This document shows positions 10,373-22,863 of a stretch of DNA of 64,000 nucleotides, piece after piece (the stretch's first letter is position 1; the number at the start of each line of letters is the position of its first letter). The notes under the pieces are model-generated. The model was not told the origin of the DNA. It saw nothing but the letters and a program-made list of their open reading frames with translations, and did not search any database. The position numbers were made by a program, and so were the translations under genes. This DNA comes from Roridomyces roridus. Taxonomy: Eukaryota; Basidiomycota; Agaricomycetes; Agaricales; Mycenaceae. The stretch covers positions 434,001-498,000 of the forward strand of contig JARKIF010000036.1 of NCBI GenBank assembly GCA_029378245.1, written 5' to 3'.

Positions 10373-13300
10373 TTACCTCCACGTTACCTTCGTATCCCGG
10401 TTCAAATCCACCTCCAAACCACTCACCACCAACTCTTGCGTCGCAATCTTATAGACGAAGTTTTTCGCCTCCTTCCCAGCCACCACTACCACCACTACCT
10501 CCATCGGCTTCCTCGACACCCCCAGCACCGTAACAGCCGCCATCTTCTGCGCGACCTCGAAGTTGTCCTGGCTTTGAATCTCCAAAGCACCCTTCGTCGC
10601 ATGGAAAATGACGGTCGTACTCGGACCCGGGGGATCCGAAATCCCATCATCCAAATACGCACTCCCAAACGCCCCACCACCCGCCGCCAACGAAACGAGC
10701 AGCTCAAACGGCCCCGTCCGCGTCTCCTCCACCGTATAGGCACGAATCTGATGCAACAAAATGGCCGACCCATCTCACACATGCACGTTGATATGCCCGA
10801 GCGGCGCATCGAGCGTCGTGTTGACTCCCACTTTCGCGTCAACCGCAACATGCGTGTACCAATCCCGCCACATGGTCTTGCCACGCCCTGGGAAGATACC
10901 GTCTACGGTTGAGACGTTAGGTGTGAGTACGGGGGTGACGAGGATGTCACGGCCGATGAGGAATTGGCGGTCCACGGCGAAGAATTCGGGCTCGTTGGGG
11001 AACTCCCAGAAGAGCGGACGGATGGGAGGCGTTCCGCGCATCGAGGCGTTGGCGAAGAGGGTGTAATACAGGGACGTGAAGATGTCATCTTTGTAGACAA
11101 AGAACACGCACCCAATAAGGCAACATCGAATACCTCACCGCAATCGCCGTCCTCGAAGCTTCCGCGACGCTATCCCACACATATGGCTCCTGGGAGATGG
11201 CCCCCTTCTCGTTATGATTCCGATAAAAAGGCGTAAACGCAGCGAGCTGCATTCAGCGATTACACAGCTCCCCGTCCGAGTTGTTGGTGAACCCGCAGGT
11301 GTCGGCGCCAACAAATGGAATACCGAAGGGCTGGAACTGGAGTACGCCTTGGATCGAGGCATGCATGTACTGCCAGAGACTGTGCCAGAGACTGAAGTTG
11401 TCTTCGAGCTGCATCGAGGTCAACTTCGTCAATGGTGCAAGAAAACAAGTACCCAGTGCCCGCCCCACTTGCCGGAAGATGGAAACGTTGAACGCGTGAT
11501 GATGAAGGGGCGTTGTCTAGGGAGGACGGTCTGCAAAGCCTTGTGGGTGGCGATAGTCTCCATCAGACCCCACAGATTGTGCGTGTCCAGATCAGCGTAG
11601 CCCCCGAAATGAGTGCCGTTGGTAGCAAGAGTGTGGATCGACAGCGGGCCGTTTCCTATATCACTCGTTGGCGGAATGGAAGATGAATACAAACTAGACT
11701 CGCCATTGTGAATCGCATATGGCGGAGCGTTGATGTCGATACCTGTCTGATTGCCTGCCCCGATGCCGCGCTTTGAGAGGGATGAGAACGAATCGTCGGT
11801 AAAGGTGAGCGTTCCGTTGATGGTGAGATTCCCACTGGGCCCCGAAATCGTGGCGTTGTAGCCCTCCGGATAGTCAGTGACCAAGTTTCCTGGAGCGCCG
11901 GGTAGCAGGATGGGTACTGCGGAGTTCCTTCGTTGGTTGTTTGAATGGCTGTAGAATCGGGTACGCACCAGAGGTGTTGCTAATGTCGATTCCACTTCCA
12001 CTGTGAACAAGTTGAGCTTTACATTCTGCTCGTTTTGTTACGGACTCACCAAGACCCATCGCAGAACGAAGTCGCTTCGTTCATATCAAGCCAGATGCCA
12101 CTGAATTCAATCCCGGACTGGCTCCAATACCCTCGGTCCACCAACTGGTCGTGTTTGGTGCGAACCAGTCGGGGAAAACCTGCCAGGAATGGGGATGTCA
12201 TGGAGCTACTATACATGAAGAACGCACCGTGTATCAAGGCCAGACTTGACCTATGTACTCGGACCCATCTGGATTCCTCATGAACACACCACTTGAGCAA
12301 TTGTTCAGTAGGTGGAGGCGTTGGAAGGAATGAGGACGTACATCTCGGCTCCACGACGGTATGGGTCGTACTGGGCGTACAAGTCAGATCACCGGCTCAG
12401 AAAGAGAGAAACGACTCACGATATCCGTACTGTTCACCTCCTTGGCAATGGCAGAGTCCACAATCGGGATAAAATGTTGGTGCTGCTCACCTATAGATCC
12501 AATGAGCTCCGCAAACATCCAACGCGCAACGATCGGACTCACCAACTCCGTAATAAACCCCTCATCTCCTCAGGAGGAAAACTGACAGGATCTGCCGTAA
12601 AGTCCCTCGGAGCATGATACAAGTCGATATCATTCCACATCGTCTCCAGCGGAATATTTTCTTGCTTCATCCTCGCCACAACGTCCTTCACGACTCCGAT
12701 ATTTTCATATCCCCACCGGCAGAGGTGGAACCCAAAGCCCCAGTACGGCTGCCACGTAGGTGTGCCGACAATGGAGCTGTATTGTTCGGCGACGGATTGC
12801 GGGGTAGGTCCGGAGAGGAATTAAAAATCGAGGGTTCCACCGATGAGCCGGTATTCGATCAGGGAGACATTGGAGGAGGGTGGCGTGAGAAGAAGGATAT
12901 CGGCGCCGTTTGCGCTGGGGCAGGTTAGATGAGACTAGTGCCACAGGAGAACGGAAAACGCGTGCCTAAGTAAGAAAACACCGTGCGATTGAGATGTGTT
13001 GATGGAAGAGTTGAAACGGTGTTCGAGGTAGATCGGATGCACACCGTAGACATTTTGGTCGAATGGATCGTGTTTGGAGCGGGCTCAAGGACGCCCGAGT
13101 TTCTAGCAAATTGAGAGGGAGAGAGAGAGACTACGCACCCCAATTATTTGGAATCGTCCCTGCCCCACCATTGGTACCTATATCCCGCCGAATTCCGCTG
13201 CTTGCGACGACTTTGTTCGCACCAAGAGGCAGAGTCGACGCAATCTATCATCCAATAGGTCAACCATTCACGCTCAAGTCACGACCAGCGTACCTGCAAA

Positions 13301-13569
13301 TACTGGTTCTCAAACACCAGATTAAAGCTATCCAACGCAGTCGAATTATCACCGGGGATTACGGGCTCGATGGGCGTCGGCGGCAGCGACGCAGTACGTG
13401 TATCGAAGAGTTGAGTCTCATCCGGCGCCGAACGACGCGTAATCCAAAACCCAAAAGGGCTTGACTGGTGGTTAAAGACAAGATCCGAGTTCTTTGCGCT
13501 GAGCCTCTGCGTGGAATTCGGACGCGGGAAGATCGTTTCGGGTATGGTGAATTGGGAGTGTCACTGGGG

Positions 13570-13740
13570 TCCGCCAACAGCCTGGATTTCAGGTATTGAT
13601 TTCAGCACACGGGATACCTGGATTTCAGTTAAATAGAACCCTTGATTCCAGTAGAACATCCTGAATTTCAGGGTGCCGGTTTTCAGGTATCAAAGGAAAG
13701 ATTCCAGGGGTCGAATTCAGGGTGTTTTGACCTGATATTC
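13570..13740. repeat. Left subterminal repeats of the CACTA element
   Basis: Repeated short motifs such as CCTGGATTTCAG, CCTGAATTTCAG, TTCAGGTAT and ATTCAGGG in direct and inverted orientation. Confidence 0.7.
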
Positions 13741-13850
13741 AACCCAACTCATGCTGAACATGCCTCACAGTCAGGTCAATTACACCGGGGAATATCAGAT
13801 GAAAGATGCTGGAATTTCGTACAAGTTATATTGAATAGATACAGGATGAT

Positions 13851-14857
13851 CTACAGTTTGCGCCGCTTGCTCGGCGAACCCCCATCCGATCCGGCACGCC
13901 GCTTCCCCTTCCCCTTCGCAGTGGTAGCGCTGTCCTCATCGTCGTCATCGCCGTCATGGCGGGATTCGTTGTCCGAAAAGTTAAGCAGGTCGTCGCCGGA
14001 TTCGTCATCCGAGGACGGGACGCAGAGTGGCCGAGGGCGTGGGACTCGATGGGGTTCCGACGGGCCCGGGGAGGGAGAGCGGCGGGGCGATGGGTGAGGA
14101 CTCGGATTGGGAGTGCCGCGGGGAGGGGAGTCAGACGACACACCAGCGCGCGCGGCTGCGCGGCGTCCAATGTAGGTGTTGATATTGTCGGCGCAGTTGA
14201 TGTACATCTTGCGGTTGTCCCACACATCCTTGACGATCCGATTGACAGCCCACTGCCCCTCGAATCGACGAAGCTCGGGAAAGTCGTCCTCAATCTGATT
14301 TTGTGAGTATCTGAATGCAGCGGCAAAAGGGGAATACACACCACTTTGTACACCGTACCGAGCTTAGTCGTTGACTGGGCTTTCCATCCGCGATCCCAAT
14401 TGAGGCAGGCACCACGAATGGAGTCCCGGGCGCAGGACTGTCAAAGAGGTTAATCAGGCAAAAGGAAGGGTGGCGTGTGACGCACCCGAAGCGCTCTCCA
14501 CTGCTTGGGCGTGTATCTCAGCTGAGACTTGATGTCCCCGAGCTTGGCGCTGGAGGCGTGCGGTGGGACAGGGATGCTGCCCTCTTTGACTCTATGGGTC
14601 CGCTTGGACGACTTGTGGGTTTTCTTGGACTGTTGAAGTGCGCGGAGCTTGTCCTGGGACTCCTGGAGAAGAGCTCGGAGGAGGTAAGTGTTCCGCTGTA
14701 CAAACGTGCCCAGACACGCACTTTCGAGTTCCGTGACCCGCGATCCGTCATCCTGGGGTGCCGTAGTCGACTCAACGTTGGCGTTGCTGGACTTGGCCTT
14801 GGCTCGCAGCCGCTTGGGGTCTGGGGAACGATTCTCCTTGTCGTTGTTATGAGGCAT
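13851..14857 (-). CDS. Accessory protein of the CACTA element
   Basis: Three exons (14857-14486, 14437-14342, 14294-13851) joined by phase-0 GT-AG introns give 303 residues. The middle shows KQWRALR, a GACLNWDRGWKAQSTTKLG segment, and DDFPELRRFEGQWAV followed by YIGRRAAARA. To my knowledge such a protein recurs beside Tnp2 genes in agaricomycete CACTA elements. The C-terminus is acidic and then basic (SKRRKL), with a Ser/Pro-rich linker, which suggests nuclear DNA binding. By analogy with plant TnpA it may bind the subterminal repeats; this is an inference. It is transcribed divergently from the transposase. Confidence 0.7.
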
Positions 14858-15216
14858 GAGTGAAGAGATGTGGGCGACAGGCTTGCCCCAACGCACCTTA
14901 TATTCAATACTCAATACAAGTCGCTAAGCGGTGGAGTCGGTGGAGCGAGCCCCACGTTTGCGCAATGGCGGCAAGCTAACCAACGGGGCCATGCACACGG
15001 CCAGAGACGTAGGTCCAGGTAGCGTCGAAGATTGGAACGGCTAGCGTGGAGGTGCAGCGACAGGGAGAGGCGGACGGGAGATGGTGGGGGCGCAGCAGGA
15101 AGAGAGATGTGATGATGTAATCGTGACATCACTCTACTCCACACCAACCCGTGATATTGGACTTCACGCTCGAAACGCGCACTACACTTCACCACAAACA
15201 CCGAACTCTATGTACC

Positions 15217-18200
15217 ATGGTCTACTGTACCTGCTGCAAGCAGGATGTCTCTTCAAAAACCCACCGGCAGCATCTACGAGGAGGGGGGAGTCAGCGCGTT
15301 AAGATCTATCGGGCAGCGGTCAATCTCACCTCACGCGTATTCGACAAGTACAAGAAGCGGAAGCGGGACGACCGGGGCACCGATGGGGAGGACAGAGACT
15401 CTCTGCCCCATAAACCGGCTCGTCATGGTGCGTGATGTGTGTATCAATACATGGAACAAACTGACAAACGAGTCGCAGATACTGACGACTCTCCTTCACG
15501 TCCTGACGTCGAAACTGGGCCTGAACTCACCGCCATGGATCTCGACGACCCACACCCTCCCTCGGATTTCGATTCTGCTCCGTCCCAGCCCCGGGCCGCC
15601 GCTCTTCCGACCACCCGCCCCCGAGTTGTACGCGTCGAGACTTCAGACAGCGATGATGAAGACGAAGATCAGGACCTCGACGCCCCACCTCTCCTGGTTG
15701 AGCCACACGAGGAGGATTTTGACCCCAAACTGGATGAGGAACTCCTCACTCAGCACGACCTGACTGCGGCTGAGTTGCTCGAGGGCATATTCATTTCGGA
15801 GGCAGCGCAGCGGGGTGAGTCTTTAGCATTCATTCACGGGAGCATCCATGGCTGACTTGGGTGCAGAGACTCGTTTGTCCGATAGCGCAATGAATGCTAT
15901 TCGGGCGCACAATTTCAAAGTCAACATCGACCTTGGCTCGCGAGCGTACACCAAAATGCGGCGCACATTCCCTCAACTTCGCGAACTCCCATCGCTCTCG
16001 AAGCTGCAGTCCCAAATCAACTTCCTTTCTGATCTCAAACCCGTCCCGTATGACTGTTGCAAAGAATCGTGCTGCTGCTTCGTCGGTCCGTATGCCGACC
16101 TCGACAAGTGCCCGTATTGTGACGGGCCTCGCTATGATGCCCGCGGGCGTGCACGGGCAACCTTCCACTACCTTCCCCTCATCCCTCGGCTCCAAGCGCT
16201 CTTCTCTGATAAGAAGATGTGTGAAGAGTTGCTTTACCGTGCCGGCTTCACTCCCAAAACTGGCAAAATCACTGACATCTTTGACTCACTCCACTACCGT
16301 CGCCTTCGCCGCCGGCACGTCCGTGTAGAGGACGAGATTTTTTCCCACTTCTTCTTCAACCAGGACACCGACATTGCGATGGGGTTGAGTGCGGACGGGG
16401 TTTGTCCGTTCAAAAATCGCAAGTCGACATGCTGGCCGCTGCTTGGGATTGTATATAATCTCAAGCCCGAGCTGCGCTTCCTTCTCGGTAATGTCTTGTG
16501 CTTCGGCGTCATTCCAGGCCCACATGAGCCGAAGGACCTCGACTCCTTCCTCATCCCCCTTCGCGACGAGTTCTGGCGGTTGTCTCGTGGAGTTGCAACC
16601 TACAACGCGCTCACTGATCGCATGTTCTCACTCCGCGCGTACCTCATTCGCGTCTTTGGTGACATGCCCGCCATGGCCAAGCTCATGCGCATGAAGGGCC
16701 CGAACGCGATCTACCCGTGCCGTGCGTGCAAAATTCGGGGTGTCCGTAATGTCCCTGGCGGTGGCAAGACAAACTATGTGCCACTGCGCCGCCCAGACGG
16801 AAAATCATATGATCCCTTCAACCTTCCCCTTCGAACTCATGATGAATTCATCAACGACGCTGTTTCAGTTGAGACGGCTCCAACCGACGCTCAGGCAGAG
16901 GCTCGCGCGAAAGCCACTGGTGAGATTCTTTTTCTTGTTGCTTCATCATCTAACAGCGTGCCCAACCTCAGGTATCAATGGCCTCCCCGTCCTCGCCACG
17001 CTCTCCAGCCTCTCGTTTCCCGAGTGCTTTGGCCATGATCTCATGCACCTCATTCCCGAGAATATCATCAAGAACCTCCTCTCTCTCTGGGTTGGAACGT
17101 TCAAGGGTCTCGACGAGGGCAAGGAGGAATACCAGCTTCAGCCTTCCACCGTTACCCAGATCGGGAATGCCTGTGTTGCTGCGGGTGATACCACTCCGGC
17201 TGCATTCGGTGCTCGCGTTCCGAACCTTGCCACTCAGCAGCACTACTTCACGGCTGAGTCCTACACTCTATTCACCACACTTCTCGGCCCTGTCTTGCTA
17301 CGGGATCGCTTTCGGAAGCCCAAATACTACAAGCACTTTCTTGATCTGGTCAGTATATTCAACGATTGCCTCAGTTTATCGCTTGATCGCGATTATGTCG
17401 ACAACGAACTCCGCGCGCGCATCGCTAAATGGGTTGAGGACTTTGAAAAGTGAGTTGACTAACTGCTTGCTTATGTTGCTGATATCTGTACAGATACTAC
17501 TACCAGTACGACCCCGAGCGCCTCTCTGCGTGCACCTTGACTCTCCACGCCATGCTCCACATCCCCGACGACATTCTCAACGCTGGGCCGATGTGGTGCT
17601 ATTGGAATTATGTCACCGAGCGCTTTGTAGGCTTCCTCGTGTGCTCGAGCAAGAGTCGCAAGAACCCCTACGCCAGTTTTGCTCGCCGGCTTCGGGAAAT
17701 TTCCCAAAACAATGTGATCAAGCTCAAGTATCAGCTGTCTGACGAGCTTGATCTCTCAGATCGTCGAGAGGAGGAACGCCGAGGCCACACCATCGCCAGT
17801 TGTGAGTCAATTTTTAATGTTTGTTGAGTTCAACGGTCAACCCACTTCCACAGACCCTGATATTGCTGTCCTCCAGCCCCACATCCGTGCACCACTCTCG
17901 GCTCCCGTTTTAAAGGCAGTCAAAAACTACCTGCTGCGGACGTTCGAGGTCTCGGAAGACGAGGTAAGTGGATGTATTCCTGATGAGGTTTCACAGTGGG
18001 GGAAGATTTCGTTCCTCGATGGCGGTGATAAAATTCGGGGAGCTGACCTTGTCGAGTCTTCGGAGAAAAATATGACCCGGGAAGCCTCATTCATCAAGGT
18101 TCGTGCGGAGATCACACTGTTTTATTTGAGCTGACGACTAAAGAAGTACTCGCATGAGGTCGACGTCAATCGGAACTTTCGCCACAAACCGGTTCTTCTC

Positions 18201-18521
18201 CAACGCGAGATCGTGTACGGCCAGCCTTTACGCGTGATCGAGTTTCACGCCGACATCCCATCCGCTCCCGACGACAACGGACGCCTCGTCCAGCAAGCTC
18301 GCACTGTTTGGCTCGCCGTCATACGCCCTGTCAAATTGCTTGGCAAGAGCAAGCGTCTCGGAATCCCTTTCTACAAGGATAATGCCCCAATTGAAGTTGT
18401 TGATGTCGATGATCTCAGCTGTCTCGTGGCGCGTATTCCTGACCACGAGCCTGGCCCGCCGCGATGGGCGCTCGCAGAGCGCCAGGATGCCATGGGAGCA
18501 GGGGAAGAGAACGAAGAATGA
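15217..18521 (+). CDS. Tnp2-type CACTA transposase
   Basis: Seven exons (15217-15427, 15479-15814, 15867-16919, 16972-17449, 17494-17801, 17854-18098, 18144-18521) join in phase at every border to give 1002 residues with no stop. The N-terminus MVYCTCCKQDVSSKTHRQH is a small Cys/His zinc-binding segment. An acidic linker follows, then the Tnp2 core: a CxxC pair (LDKCPYC), YDARGRARATFHYLPL, LSADGVCPFKN, CWPLLGIVYNL, VIPGPHEPKDLDSFL and SLSFPECFGHDLMHLI. Such enzymes cut and paste the element in the nucleus. Every motif I know for the family is present and the frame is complete, so activity is plausible. Confidence 0.9.
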
Positions 18522-18599
18522 TTCAATTCGATGTATTTTCCACCTATGTACATGTTCGAGTTCAAATCTGTTGACTTCCATCATGTTCAATTCAGCTCC

Positions 18600-18716
18600 G
18601 AATGACACCTGGAAAAAGTACCTGAAACCTCGACTACCTGAAACAATATTCAGGTCAAAAGATACTGAAACCTGAAAGTCAGTGTGTGGATACCTGGATT
18701 CCAGGTGGTTTGACAT
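18600..18716. repeat. Right subterminal repeats of the CACTA element
   Basis: Repeated motifs ACCTGAAAC, ATTCAGGTC, ACCTGGATTCCAGGT and similar, matching those of the left end. Confidence 0.7.
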
Positions 18717-19074
18717 CCCCAGTGTGTGCCGTGTCGAAGATATGCATATGCAGCCTAGAGTCGTGTGAGAGAGGCGAGAGAGTTTTCTATGCAATGGAGA
18801 CGCACCGCGATTCCGTCTCATAAATGACTTGAATAGTGAGATTAGCGATGTCTTGACCGAAGGCGTTGCATGCGGGACCAGCGAGTGCCAGCGAGGCAGT
18901 GAGCCCGTTTGGGGTCTCCTTGAGTGCGCTAAGGGTGTAGCCGGGACAATTGGTGACGTCGAGAGAGTGGGAGCCGGACGAGTTGGAAGCCTGGATCTGT
19001 CGTGCGAGCTGTTGTTGGACGCCTCCTCCGAGTGCGCTGGTGGCCGCAAGAAGCAGGGTGAGTCTACTCGCCAC

Positions 19075-20655
19075 TAGTTATGGTGGTGGGTAGAGAGAGA
19101 TGTGGTACGAGCAAGCTCCCGCTTTATGAGGTAACCTGAGACACCATGCGGTTCGTCGGAGCCGGTGCGGCGCAGCTGGACGTGTGGCCATTGACCCATG
19201 GCGCCGAGGACGATACTGAATGGCACAATCAGCGAGGTCAGTCGAGTCGAGAGTCCAGAAGGTAAGCTCACCGGGAACCGATGGACAAGAGCCGTCCTCG
19301 TGCAGGGTGCCCTAATAGTCTTGCAGCGGCCGACGGCCGACGATCAAGGCGAGCGGGAGGCAATGGCATGGGATGAATCGAGCGGAGATGCTGGCCATCG
19401 GAGGCAGAGATGCGGGTGCGCTTGGGCTGTTTGGCGACTCGTGATGAAGCCAGTATCACGTATCCATAGCGGTGCGAGCACCGTTCCCCTACTCTGATTC
19501 CGAGTCCATGACTCACGGGTGACGGCAGATTAGGGGATCACTGGCAGAGGTACAATGCCGGGGACCTGCCGATACCTGCCCGTATCAACAATTTGTTTTC
19601 GACTCAATGCCTGATTGATGGCCGTGTGCCGGCCCAGTGATCTCAGTGCTGCCATCTATCGGAGCAAAGTGTGGGTTGGATCTGTTCACCTAATCCACAT
19701 TATGTGAGCGTGGGAATTCCTGGATCCAGAGGTATCCAGGTTTGAAATCAGTAATTGTCTGTCTCAAAGATCGAGCAGATTCTCCCACGCTCTCTTTACT
19801 CGTAGTTGTCCTTATATGATAGCATTTGTTTCCCGGCAAGTCGGCAGTCGGGCATTTCGGCTGGCGTAAGGCAAAAGTACATAATGTCCCGGGAGATCGC
19901 TTTCCGGTACCCGTGATCGTCGACCTGTCCTCCGTCATCGCGCTCCTGTACAGAGTTTATCTGGCATGTTCTCCAGGGCACCGGCACGGCCAATACTGCA
20001 TATTTGAACGCCATGGAGTCGTCGGAGTTCGTTAAAAATAAAAAAAGCCCTGATCCCGGCCTGTTCACTACTTCGGCAAACAATTGGCATCAAATGCGCA
20101 GATCAAATCATCATGGGAAGACCCTCGCAGCGATGTCGACTTGTCAGTCGACTACCGGTGTCAGAATCACACTCGGTCTTTTCTTTCCGTTGGAGGTGCC
20201 ATGGCAGCCTACAACACTTGGCGCACAAAATGCTGAGCCTCGACACGAGGATCATTTTCCGGCCGATGACCTATCTAGTGTACTCTCTGCATTGAATGGA
20301 GCCACAAATCTGAATTCACGATGTTTCAATTTGCCTCCTATAGCCTCTCCTATTCTTAGACGGGCACCTGAGGATGTGTGGCATCACAACAATGTTCAAC
20401 CCCATCATAATTCCTGATCTGATTTGAGGCCAGCAATAAATCAACACAATAGAGACCTTGAAGTGTGCACAGCGCCTTCGGCATATTTTTCCTGAATAGC
20501 CCACATATAGAGGACCATTCTATTCTGCAAAAACACTCCCTGCCGATGAGCCGTTCAAGAGATATTTAAACTCTGTACAGGAAAGCCATATCAACTGTAC
20601 ATCAAATCATGGTCGGCTGGACAGATATCTGATGTGATCCGTACCGGAAGATGTT
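19075..20655. other. GH31 upstream region and intergenic stretch
   Basis: Contains the promoter of the split GH31 gene. Minus-strand frames at 19074-19516 and 19690-20083 were inspected. Neither has a recognisable domain or a supportable exon structure. A T/A-rich, repeat-poor interval follows up to the inverted-repeat element. Confidence 0.4.
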
Positions 20656-21491
20656 GCCGCGTGTACCAAATATCTTTATCAGATGGGCATCACGGTCCTA
20701 TCAGATGGACCAGAACATCACACCGGGGGCAAAGTCCGATGCATGTCGTTTTGACATGCCTCGTATGCATGTCTCAACGCATGTCTCCACGCATGCTGCT
20801 AAAGTACAAGGGCTGTCACGATCATACCTAGTGATTGCCGATGCCGATCCGGTGGTTATTCCCTTCCAAGAAAGGTGTCAGGGGTGAGCAATTTCCCAAA
20901 TTATATCGGATTGAATTGATTCCTTGGGAGAACTTGGGGAGAACGGCACGTTGAACATCGATTTGCTTGAAATCTGAAGGAGCGTAGGGCCTGTTCAGTT
21001 CCAACCATGATTAATATCAGGGTTTCCCGAGGCTGCCGGCTGTTGGCCGAGTCAATGGCAACGCTGATCCAGATCCAAAGACTCGAATGCTGAGGGGTGC
21101 TCGCCTTGGCTTCCGGCTCCTCAGAAAACGGCCCTCACAATCGGGTTGTACTCGTGTGAGTCGTGTCGATCCGCAAGACTGACTGCCATCACACGTGGAC
21201 GGAATATTGCACCTCCTCATCTACGAACTTGCTAAATTGTATCAACTGAGGTCACACTAACTGAGGTCACATACATGCCAAGTTGTACCTGCCGCAATGC
21301 CGCGCCGGCAGTGCCCGGCAAACCGTCACACCTCCCAGAATGGTTCTCCTTGTCCGTTTGGGACATGCATCGGCACATGCGTCGACACATGCATACGAGG
21401 CATGTCAAAATGACATGCCTCGGACTTTGCCCCCGGTGTCATCTCCCGTACAGGAAGGACATCTCCGTGGACATTTAAGGTACACGCGGGC
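20656..21491. mobile_element. Inverted-repeat element with GCATGTC subterminal motifs, non-autonomous
   Basis: The left arm (about 20659-20790) and right arm (about 21361-21490) are imperfect inverted copies more than 100 bp long. Each begins with CGCGTGTACC, then reads ACCGGGGGCAAAGTCCG, then a series of GCATGTC/GACATGC heptamers. About 570 bp lie between the arms, without a transposase. Repeated heptamers near long terminal inverted repeats look like transposase binding sites. I found no clear target duplication, so the ends and the superfamily remain open. Confidence 0.6.
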
Positions 21492-22863
21492 GTAAGTACT
21501 GGTGAGCCGGTTCATGAATCATGATTAAAGTCCGGCCGGAGGCCCAGGACTGGATCCGGGCTGCTAGCTAATGGGGAATATCCGGAGGAGCCAGGTCCGC
21601 CCGGAGGGCAATGTGTATGGGTAGCAATCTCGTTGGCTGAATGATGGTATTTCAGCCCCACAAAACCCTCCTCTTGACAGAGTAGGGGAAGTCCTTGACC
21701 GGATCAGATGACTTTCCGAAATGCTCCGCATCTCCTCTTGCCTCGACCACCACCATCATCGCTGCCCGTGGTTCAAGACGGATACAAATCCAAATATACC
21801 GCGCTCGAAAACAATGCCATGTCCCCTGCCTTGCCCCGCTTTTACGCGTCCGTGCCACCTGAGGTCCTGAGACCTTGGGCGTTCGTATGTTGCTCGTTCT
21901 CCAGTGCACGATCTATCAGCTCCGCGGGTTTTCAGATACCATTTAATCGTGCCTTCAGACGCCTTGAATGCTGTGGACATCGCCCTCGCAGCCTCGCGCT
22001 GTCAGGCCGTTCTTCTCTCCCACCATCACACCCATGGACGACGATCTACGCTCCGAGTCCAGATCCTCCCTCGCAGCCCTCCCTTCCGCCGGTGTAACCT
22101 CCGGGTGAGTTCCTCGACTCCATTGTCCAACACCGCGCGCTATCCGATGGGCACCTCGGCGCGTTCTTCTGTGGGGCCCAATGGTGATTGTCAATCATAC
22201 TGGCAACTCGACAGCCGCCGCAAAATCCAGCACAACATTCTGGCTACTGGGTGGATGCGGTACAGCTACTCCATTGAATGCAATGGTCCTTGCACTTATC
22301 AGCGATGTAGCGGATATATGCAACCAATTTCTCCGCAGCAAGACGTTTCCTGTTCACGCTAGCGCCCGCTGGCTACCGCAGGCAAATCACATCTTCGGCC
22401 GTTTAGGTTTCGCGTTCCAGCACGAGGACTGCGGGATGCTATCAGAAGTCGATTCGCAATGACTGGTGATGTGCCTGATATCGCAGCTGCTTGGTGAACA
22501 TTCAAGCTTTTTGATATGTGCCTAATCCTGGATCCGATGAATGTCGGACAGAACACTGCGCACACATTCTACGGTAGCTACCTGCCCTCTTCTCAGGAAA
22601 TTTTACCTCCCCTAGGTTAATAATAGGCACACACATATCGACTTTCATTTCAGCGGATTATCTGAGATTCCGAGCAAGGCCTTTACTCGCGACACATTGA
22701 TTTCAAGGTCCGAACATGTGTCAACGCTGGGCAACATTTGCCAGTTTTCGCCGCTGCCACGCGTGTGCCTGGGCAAAGTCATCTCAGTTCGGCAGGCCAA
22801 AGAAAGCCACCGTGAGCATTAAAATACTCAAAGTTCGGGAAGGTTATCAGGTTCTCTACTCCC
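21492..22863. other. Gene-poor stretch with a possible coding fragment at 22.03-22.46 kb
   Basis: The plus strand at 22034-22190 and 22181-22462 holds two coherent frames in different phases. The second contains ADICNQFLRSKTFPVHASAR and a Cys pair. They could be exons of an unrecognised gene or a relic. No confident model could be built. Confidence 0.3.

Larger units (their letters stand above)
13562..18724. mobile_element. CACTA-type (CMC) DNA transposon, complete, 5163 bp
   Basis: The ends are inverted: CACTGGGG at 13562-13569, and its complement CCCCAGTG at 18717-18724. Both are flanked by the 3-bp direct repeat TGT (13559-13561 and 18725-18727), as expected for CACTA elements. Subterminal regions (13580-13740 and 18600-18712) contain many short CCTGGATTTCAGG-like motifs in both orientations, typical binding sites of CACTA accessory proteins. 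Inside are a Tnp2-type transposase (+) and an accessory gene (-), both open after splicing. The element lies inside exon 2 of the GH31 gene. Intact ORFs suggest a recent insertion, possibly of an autonomous copy. Confidence 0.9.
10373..19074 (-). pseudogene. GH31 alpha-glucosidase gene, split by a CACTA element and carrying further lesions
   Basis: Glycoside hydrolase family 31 enzymes release glucose from the non-reducing ends of alpha-glucans; fungal members are secreted. Exon 1 (19074-18806) carries a signal peptide (MASRLTLLLAATSALGGG) and the N-terminal CPGYTLSALKET segment. The remainder lies at 13561-10373. The nucleophile motif GIWLDMNEA (about 12100), the substrate-site segment around FVGADTCGF, and the C-terminal beta-domain block LIGRDILVTPVL are all readable. 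The 5163-bp element 13562-18724 sits inside exon 2, and its removal with one TGT restores a continuous frame. Independent damage: the GQVWPGYTV region has TGA in place of a Gly codon (about 12247), a deletion shifts the frame before the nucleophile motif, and the acid/base motif reads LEDN rather than LGDN. It is almost certainly a pseudogene. Confidence 0.85.

Noticed and set aside
10436..10912. 158-residue plus-strand frame
   Set aside because: Antisense to the conserved C-terminal exon of the GH31 gene; composition rich in Arg/Pro/His as expected of a shadow.
17946..17997. Possible additional intron in the transposase
   Set aside because: The GTAAGT...CACAG segment is very short and in frame, so splicing is not needed to keep the model open; left as coding.
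19074..19516. Two minus-strand frames upstream of GH31 exon 1
   Set aside because: No domain, no splice logic and overlap with the expected promoter.
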